This document shows positions 18,972 to 23,792 of a DNA stretch of 23,792 nt, piece by piece. The DNA lies in assembly GCA_003427395.1 (NCBI GenBank), contig BFEA01000477.1:397720-421511 (forward strand). Direction: 5' to 3'. The notes under the pieces were generated by a model, which saw only the letters and a list, made by a program, of their open reading frames with translations, was not told the DNA's origin and made no database searches. The DNA is from Chara braunii (Eukaryota; Streptophyta; Charophyceae; Charales; Characeae). Numbering within the stretch: position 1 is the stretch's first letter; every line of letters begins with the position of its first letter. The translations under genes and the position numbers were made by a program.

Positions 18972-19397
18972 ACCACAACGTCGACAAAAGTTGTGGAGAG
19001 TGAATTTCGTTTCCCGGCCTGTGCACGGCGGTTTGTGGAGAGTGGTCCTCGGACCTCTCCACAAAAACAGCTCTCTGGAGAGTGCAGGGCTTCACGAGTC
19101 GACATCAGGTAGACAATGGAGAGTAAGTGCAACCAGGCCTCGATTCTATGCGATTATCAGGGCATACTCACACGGCGACTCCAAATCCGCAAAAATGCGG
19201 ATTTGGGGAAGGGCTGATTTGAGGTTTTGGGCATGGTTCACGTCACACTGCTGTACCTTTTCAGATGGGACAAGGGCGCGGGCGTCTGGAGAAATGGGGA
19301 TTTGGTACTTGGCTGGTCACACGGTGCCATCCACGAATTGTGCAAGAACTTTTGTGAACGAAATTTTGCCAATTTTTTAAAAAAATGCAAAAAAAAA

Positions 19398-19437
19398 GGG
19401 AATTTGCGGTCACCTCCAGAGGTGACCGCAAAATCCC
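19398..19437. other. Perfect 14-bp hairpin inside the nested element
   Basis: TTTGCGGTCACCTC and GAGGTGACCGCAAA pair around two bases, with GGGA and TCCC-like flanks extending the stem. Confidence 0.7.
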
Positions 19438-19572
19438 TTGCTCCCCACGGCTTCCCAGGCCGCTGACAAATGGGCACTGGAATAGTACATTTGCGAATTT
19501 GGTAGATCCGGCCTTTTCCCCTTTTTTTTGGGATTTTGGGATTATAGGTCGCCGGGTGAGTATGCCCTCTGC

Positions 19573-19648
19573 AAATTCCCTTTTTGTTTTTGCATTTTTT
19601 TCAAAAATAAATTCCCTTTTTGTTTTTGCATTTTTTTCAAAAATTAGC
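19573..19648. repeat. Two-unit tandem repeat, 37-38 bp
   Basis: AATTCCCTTTTTGTTTTTGC followed by a T run and CAAAAAT occurs twice in a row. It lies in the right half of the foldback element. Confidence 0.7.
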
Positions 19649-20088
19649 AAAAATTCGCTCACAAAACTTCTTGCACAATTGGTGGATGGCCCCGTGTGAC
19701 CAGCCAAGTACCAAATCCCCATTTCTCCAGACGGCCGCGACCTTGTCCCATCTGAAAAGGTACAGCAGTGTGACGTGAACCATGCCCAAAACCTCAAATC
19801 GGCCCTTCCCAAATCCGCATATATGGGGTAGTCTTAGGTTACAGAAACATTTGAATTAAATATGCGGATTTGGGGTTGCCGTGTGAGTATGCCCTCAGTT
19901 TTTTCACTCTCCACGCATCCGCCACGAAATGTGACGGATGGCGAGTAGTGCAACTAGGCCCTAAGTGCAACCAGGCCAAACTTGGCCTATGGAGAGTAGT
20001 GCAACTAGGCCCAAAGAGCAAGACAGCGAGAGGGAGTTTGTTTTTGTGTTGAGATAGAGAGAGGGAGTGCGTTTGTGTGTGCATGTGG

Positions 20089-20093
<5 letters not shown>

Positions 20094-20132
<39 letters not shown>
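20094..20132. repeat. (AG)n microsatellite upstream of the receptor kinase
   Basis: About 19 AG repeats end about 255 bp before the kinase ATG. GA-rich tracts near promoters are common in plants and can bind GAGA-type factors; a regulatory role here is inference. Confidence 0.85.
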
Positions 20133-20138
<6 letters not shown>

Positions 20139-20387
20139 TCTTCGTAATTTTAGTGGAGCCTAATAAGCTGACAGAAGAAGAGAAACCCACAGAAAGGCAG
20201 CGAGAAGTTCATAATTATAATGGTAAGAAAGGAGCTTAGTTCGCCAATTATTGTCTGCTCCATCCTGTTTGTCGTTGCGAGCACGTGTGCTGAATTTGAT
20301 AGCACTCGTTCAAAAGCGTATGAGGAAGTTAGGCTCTCGTATGTATGCCTCGTTTCTCTTTTAGCTTAGCGCGTAGGTTACGAAGGG
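20133..20387 (+). promoter_or_regulatory. Upstream region of the receptor kinase, possible 5' UTR intron
   Basis: No clear TATA box is visible. ATG|GTAAGA at 20220-20228 and CTCTTTTAG at 20356-20364 would make a 142-bp intron (20223-20364) ahead of the coding start. This is only a motif match; an RNA read across it would settle it. Confidence 0.2.
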
Positions 20388-23267
20388 ATGGCGGGATATC
20401 AGCTGTCACTTTCGCTGCGACTCGGCTGCGACCGAGTGAGGAGAGATCCCAGTCGCGTTCGAGTTGTGTGTACTCTCACTAACATCCTCAGTGTGCACTT
20501 TAGTTGCCCGCCCCGACTCACCGAAGCAGCTGCGACTACGGCGATGCTGCTGTTCCTTTCCTTCTTCCTCATGGGCGATGGACGACCCGTGGGCAGCAGC
20601 TCGTCTTTCCCGCCGTCATCATCCGTACACTTTGTCCCTCCCGGAAGAGCACGAAGATGTGCCCACCCTCCTACACACGACAGCAGGGTACTTCAATCGG
20701 CCAACACTTGTGCTGGCTTGAAAATTTTCGACGATTCGCTTGCGACCTGCAACGCGGTCATCAACTATGAGGTCAAACCGCCGTTCGTGCAAGGCTCCGA
20801 CGAGGCGGGGATGGAGTGCCTGTCGCTGGCGCGCAGCATCGTGTTGCATCCGAGCGGAGAGACCTTCTTCTACATCCTCGATCAGATGTGCTCGACGGAC
20901 AAAGGTATGACAGAACCCATCAGGCGGCGGCTGTCGTTCTACGAATCAATCTTGAGCACGCAGACGCAGGTTGCAGAGGGTAGGTTGATAAGCACGTCGT
21001 GGCCCGGGTCCGACGGGGCGGGAGCGCAACTGCTTAACTTCACGTGCGATGACAAGAACTGCACGAGGAACATGGATGTAGTCACTGGGATGGTAATCTC
21101 GAGGTCGGGATCTGAACTGATCTTGTCGGGACACTATCTTTCCATTCCGCCGCGATCGTGGCTCAGCGCCCTCAGTACGGAAAACGGTGGGAGGGTTTCT
21201 ACCCCACTGATTATGAGCTTCCCGGGGGGGATGGCCATTGATCCGTCCATGACGAGTTTGTTCTTCACGAATGACCAGGTGCCTCCTCGTCGCATCTGGT
21301 CTTGTCCTGTTTCGCTCAATGAGAACGGCGAGATGTCGAAGGAGGGACCCTCCACTTTCACACCTCTCCCAGTCTTCATGTTCGATCTGTTTCACGAGTG
21401 GGATACCTCGTCCCTTTACCTTGGACCTTATAGTTTCCCTCGCGATGGCCGGTGTTTGTACTTCGTCGATCGCAATCCCGGCGGCAGCGTTTGGGCACTG
21501 GATCGTTCATCGAACGTGGTCAATCTCGTCGCGGGAAGGGGATTACCCCCGCCGTACTCGCCGCACATAACAAGTAGCAGTAATCAAAGCAGTGGAAACG
21601 GTAGCAAGATAGTGATGTCTAACGCTTTGAACGTGTCGTTCGGAGTGCTGTACGACCTCGCTGTGACCGAGGATGGTCTGATCATCTTCGTCTCGGAGAA
21701 AGACACAGGTCTTGTGAAGCTCATTGAGCTGGACGCTCCATGTGGAGGCGGGAGGAGAGTCATCGAGGTAAGTGAATACCTATTACGTCCCGGAGCGGGC
21801 GTGTATGGGTTGGCCGTTGGGGGAAACAACAGTGGACTCCTCGTCTTGCTGCTTGGTTCCGACGACGGACACGTGTTCCAGCTCAGCATCAACCGGTCAG
21901 CTCTGCAGTCCAACAACCTTGGTCCCGGTTCTCCCCACCCTAACCCCGACATAACATCCACTTCCTCCCCCTCTCCCTCCCGCTCTTCTTCCCCTCCACA
22001 CAACGATGGACAAGCCATGGCCATAGGTCCAATTGCCACCGTAGTGATCTCTGTTGTTCCTGTTGTATTAGCGATGGTGGCCTTCTTCCTTGTCTTTTTG
22101 TATCGAGTACAGGTCGCGAGAGCCTGCTGTATGCGACGTTTTGTCCCGGTTCCCGGACTCACGAAGTATCCTTTGGACACAATAAAGGTCGTGACAAACA
22201 ATTTCGACCAATCTCGACAGGTCGGACAACCGGGAGGCTTCGGCAGTGTCTACCGGGGATTACTGCCGAACAATGATCCTAGTCGAAGGGGGAGGGACGT
22301 GGCGGTGGCGGTGAAGGTCATGAGACAGCCATGGACACAGGCTAAGGAAAGCATGTTTCAAGCGGAGATGACCATTCTCGGCCCGTTACATCATGTCAAC
22401 GTGTGTAACCTGATTGGCTTCTGCGCAGACGAGGGACATCGCATTTTAGTGTACGAGTACAAGGAGGGAGGGAGCTTGAACGACAGACTATTTTCAAGAC
22501 TTGACGATCGACCAAGGGAAGAAAGAGAAGATGGAGGAGGAGGAGGAGGAGGAGGAGAAGAAGCAGTGCACAATCTTCGCTCTCAACTGACTCTGATAGA
22601 GCGAGGAGGAGGAGGAGGAGGAGGAGGAGGGGAAGAAGCAGTGCAGAATCGTCGCTCTCCACTGACTCTGATAGAGCGTGTTGTGGTTGCCCAACAGATT
22701 GCCGAGGCTCTTCGTTACCTTCATCACTTAGCTGATCCCCCAGTTATACATCGGGATCTAAAGAGCCAAAACGTGTTGTTGGGAGGAGGACGAGGGAGGG
22801 AGATCAAGGCATCCTTAGCGGATTTCGGTCTTGCCAGATTTCTCGAAGCGAAGTTCCTAACGTCAGCCCCCACCGTAATACAGGAAGTGGCGGGAACGGA
22901 TGGGTGGTTTGCTCCCGAATACGCCCGACGGGGAAAGCTGTCAAGGAAGATTGACGTCTACTGCTTTGGGGTTCTGGCGTTGGAAATGCTCACTGGAAGA
23001 AGAGCCGCAGTCCGTGGTCATGGGAAGGGTCAAACTCGATACCTAGTTGCTGACGAGGGTAAACACCTGACCAATGTCGATAAAATCGATATGAAGGAGT
23101 TCGTCGATCCTTCTATTAGAGCGGAAATGGATGATCCTGTGATGAGGGAACTAGCAAGAGGTATGATGCGTGTCGCTGCCGACTGTCTGATTGAGGAGGA
23201 GAAGGAAAGGCCAAAAATCCAAAGGACAGCTGCCGTGATAGAGTCTCTTCTGGAGCAGACGAGATGA
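20388..23267 (+). CDS. Receptor-like protein kinase with an NHL-like beta-propeller ectodomain
   Basis: The 959 codons show no visible intron. M53 (20544) starts a classic signal peptide (MLLFLSFFLMGDGRPVG), so translation may begin there. Residues about 105-515 form a cysteine- and glycosylation-site-rich ectodomain with NHL/six-bladed-propeller-like blades (GGMAIDPSMTSLFFTND; CLYFVDRNPGGSVWALD then VVNLVAGRG; VLYDLAVTEDGLIIFVSEKD). A Ser/Pro stem (about 516-545) precedes one transmembrane helix (about 546-574). The kinase has a glycine loop with one extra residue (GQPGGFGSVYRG, 613-624), K643, E660, HRDLKSQN (788-795), DFG (812) and APE (842-844). All catalytic residues are present and it is an RD kinase of the plant RLK/Pelle type. 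It would sit in the plasma membrane and phosphorylate Ser/Thr targets on ligand sensing. The ligand is unknown. A duplicated Gly-rich insert lies at 716-765. Confidence 0.85.
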   Translation: MAGYQLSLSLRLGCDRVRRDPSRVRVVCTLTNILSVHFSCPPRLTEAAATTAMLLFLSFFLMGDGRPVGSSSSFPPSSSVHFVPPGRARRCAHPPTHDSRVLQSANTCAGLKIFDDSLATCNAVINYEVKPPFVQGSDEAGMECLSLARSIVLHPSGETFFYILDQMCSTDKGMTEPIRRRLSFYESILSTQTQVAEGRLISTSWPGSDGAGAQLLNFTCDDKNCTRNMDVVTGMVISRSGSELILSGHYLSIPPRSWLSALSTENGGRVSTPLIMSFPGGMAIDPSMTSLFFTNDQVPPRRIWSCPVSLNENGEMSKEGPSTFTPLPVFMFDLFHEWDTSSLYLGPYSFPRDGRCLYFVDRNPGGSVWALDRSSNVVNLVAGRGLPPPYSPHITSSSNQSSGNGSKIVMSNALNVSFGVLYDLAVTEDGLIIFVSEKDTGLVKLIELDAPCGGGRRVIEVSEYLLRPGAGVYGLAVGGNNSGLLVLLLGSDDGHVFQLSINRSALQSNNLGPGSPHPNPDITSTSSPSPSRSSSPPHNDGQAMAIGPIATVVISVVPVVLAMVAFFLVFLYRVQVARACCMRRFVPVPGLTKYPLDTIKVVTNNFDQSRQVGQPGGFGSVYRGLLPNNDPSRRGRDVAVAVKVMRQPWTQAKESMFQAEMTILGPLHHVNVCNLIGFCADEGHRILVYEYKEGGSLNDRLFSRLDDRPREEREDGGGGGGGGEEAVHNLRSQLTLIERGGGGGGGGGEEAVQNRRSPLTLIERVVVAQQIAEALRYLHHLADPPVIHRDLKSQNVLLGGGRGREIKASLADFGLARFLEAKFLTSAPTVIQEVAGTDGWFAPEYARRGKLSRKIDVYCFGVLALEMLTGRRAAVRGHGKGQTRYLVADEGKHLTNVDKIDMKEFVDPSIRAEMDDPVMRELARGMMRVAADCLIEEEKERPKIQRTAAVIESLLEQTR
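22533..22682 (+). repeat. In-frame 75-bp tandem duplication with GGA expansion in the kinase domain
   Basis: Two 25-codon units, each a poly-glycine run (8 and 9 Gly) plus EEAVHNLRSQLTLIER or EEAVQNRRSPLTLIER, lie between the hinge and helix E of the kinase. The units differ at a few bases. The GGA microsatellite probably drove the duplication. The second LTLIER connects directly to the expected helix (VVVAQQIAEALRYLHH), so the first unit is the extra one. Kinases of this class usually have a short linker here. Confidence 0.85.
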
Positions 23268-23320
23268 CAAGAACCCAAAGGACAGCTTCGGTCATAGAGA
23301 CGCTTCTGCACCATACCTTA
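23214..23320 (+). repeat. 56-bp tandem duplication at the end of the kinase gene
   Basis: CCAAAGGACAGCT and the following 30 bases (23219 on) recur from 23275. The offset of 56 is not a multiple of three, so the second copy is in another frame and lies after the stop codon (TGA, 23265-23267). Read in its own frame, the second copy gives QRTASVIETLLHH against QRTAAVIESLLEQ in the first, and stays open for about 37 codons to TAA (23372-23374). Confidence 0.75.
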
Positions 23321-23716
23321 AAGTATGCCAAGGACTCAAGGAGTCCTATGAAGGGATATCCCTTTACGGGTGAGTAATCCGCTGACGATACCTTAGACTA
23401 TGATGGCTGTACCCCTGAGTGTAGGGTGACGACTATAGCGTTGACGTTTTGCTCTAGAGGCAAGCGCTATGAGTCTAACAACAAGGTCGAACTTTGAGCG
23501 GATCGCGTGTCATTCCGTTTAATGGAAGATCGATTTATTGCGATAGCGGAGCCGATGGTTGTAGGACAATGGATGTAGCGGGGGCTTTGGTGTACCGGGT
23601 ATGGCTATGCGCCAGGCAACAGGATAGCAGTTTAAGGGAACCGCCGGAATCCCGTTATATTGTACACCGATCTCGCCATCATGATGACGTTCGTGCATTT
23701 TCGATAATTTATATAA

Positions 23717-23722
23717 AATAAA
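23717..23722 (+). terminator. Possible poly(A) signal of the receptor kinase
   Basis: AATAAA lies about 450 bp after the stop codon in an AT-rich stretch. Plant poly(A) signals are loose, so this is weak. The region 23375-23716 shows no other supported feature. Confidence 0.3.
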
Positions 23723-23737
23723 CGGCATGCAGATGCA

Positions 23738-23740
<3 letters not shown>

Positions 23741-23792
<52 letters not shown>
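23741..23792. repeat. (GA)n microsatellite at the window edge
   Basis: At least 26 GA repeats run off the right edge. Together with 20094-20132 they bracket the kinase gene in the same orientation. Confidence 0.9.

Larger units (their letters stand above)
19160..19894. mobile_element. Nested foldback element with long inverted arms
   Basis: Ends GGGCATACTCACACGGC and its complement lie inside a TCA duplication (19157-19159 and 19895-19897). The arms stay complementary over more than 200 bp: 19160 to about 19380 against about 19640 to 19894. The right arm has an extra segment of about 55 bp near 19825-19865. A further end of the same type occurs at about 19553-19567. The centre holds a hairpin (19398-19437, stem TTTGCGGTCACCTC) and two copies of a 37-38-bp T-rich unit (about 19573-19648). 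Minus-strand frames here (up to 183 codons) come from the repeat structure and are not called genes. Confidence 0.75.
18871..19961. mobile_element. Tourist/PIF-Harbinger-like MITE with TAA duplication, enlarged by a nested insertion
   Basis: Perfect 24-bp terminal inverted repeats begin GGGCCTAGTTGCACTACTCG (18871-18894 and 19938-19961), with TAA on both sides (18868-18870 and 19962-19964). GGGCC ends and a TAA duplication are the signature of Tourist-type elements. It spans 1091 bp, of which 735 bp is another element (19160-19894), leaving about 356 bp. A further right end of the same kind (GTGCAACTAGGCCC) closes at 20012, and related GCCTGRTTGCACTTACTC ends lie at about 18918-18935 and 19113-19135. 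No transposase is encoded. Confidence 0.8.

Noticed and set aside
19261-19812. 183-codon minus-strand frame and its mirror frames
   Set aside because: They lie in the two arms of a foldback element and encode the same sequence from opposite arms; a by-product of the inverted repeat.
21584-22201. 205-codon minus-strand frame opposite the kinase gene
   Set aside because: It is antisense to the well-supported ectodomain and transmembrane coding sequence; a shadow frame in GC-rich DNA.
23341-23366. AAGGGATATCCCTT palindrome after the kinase gene as a regulatory site
   Set aside because: A single short palindrome without repeats or context; frequent enough by chance.
1-23792. tRNA and rRNA genes
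   Set aside because: I scanned for B-box-like GGTTCGANTCC and conserved rRNA words and found no match with a supporting structure.

Overview
The window looks like nuclear DNA of a streptophyte (plant-lineage) genome, possibly a charophyte such as Chara; the species is inference. The clues are a long receptor-like kinase gene of the plant RLK/Pelle type, an LTR retrotransposon primed by tRNA-Asp as in many plant Ty3-type elements, nested Tourist-like elements with TAA target duplications, AG microsatellites, and large spaces without genes.

Layout. Bases 1-2658 are flanking DNA with an 11-bp minisatellite (228-315) and a protein-like but broken minus-strand gene (about 2424 down to 679). Bases 2659-18818 are read as one old LTR retrotransposon of about 16.2 kb. 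Its two direct repeats (2659-6015 and 15116-18818) are about 3.36 kb each once a later insertion is removed from the second. A tRNA-Asp primer-binding site follows the first repeat directly (6018-6035). Then come a 2.3-kb leader, a decayed gag gene ending in a CCHC zinc knuckle (8389-9440), and 5.7 kb with no recognisable pol. The element looks gag-only and non-autonomous. The two LTRs differ at roughly 8-12% of positions in blocks I compared by eye. A small transposon with 9-bp target duplications sits in the leader (7833-8133), and a relative sits in the 3' LTR (15921-16259). Bases 18819-20012 are a stack of nested foldback elements. Bases 20388-23267 encode a 959-residue NHL-like beta-propeller receptor kinase with no visible intron, the only intact gene I see. 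AG microsatellites lie on both sides of it.

The most unusual structure is in the LTRs. A 20-nt core, CATTGTTTCTAAGATGAATG, recurs ten times at irregular spacing (54-116 bp). Each core lies between short arms that differ from unit to unit yet are mostly complementary within a unit. This makes a series of hairpins with one conserved loop and changing stems. Both LTRs keep it, with some stem-restoring differences between them. I know of no described system with this design. A packaging, dimerisation or protein-binding role for the RNA or DNA is inference.
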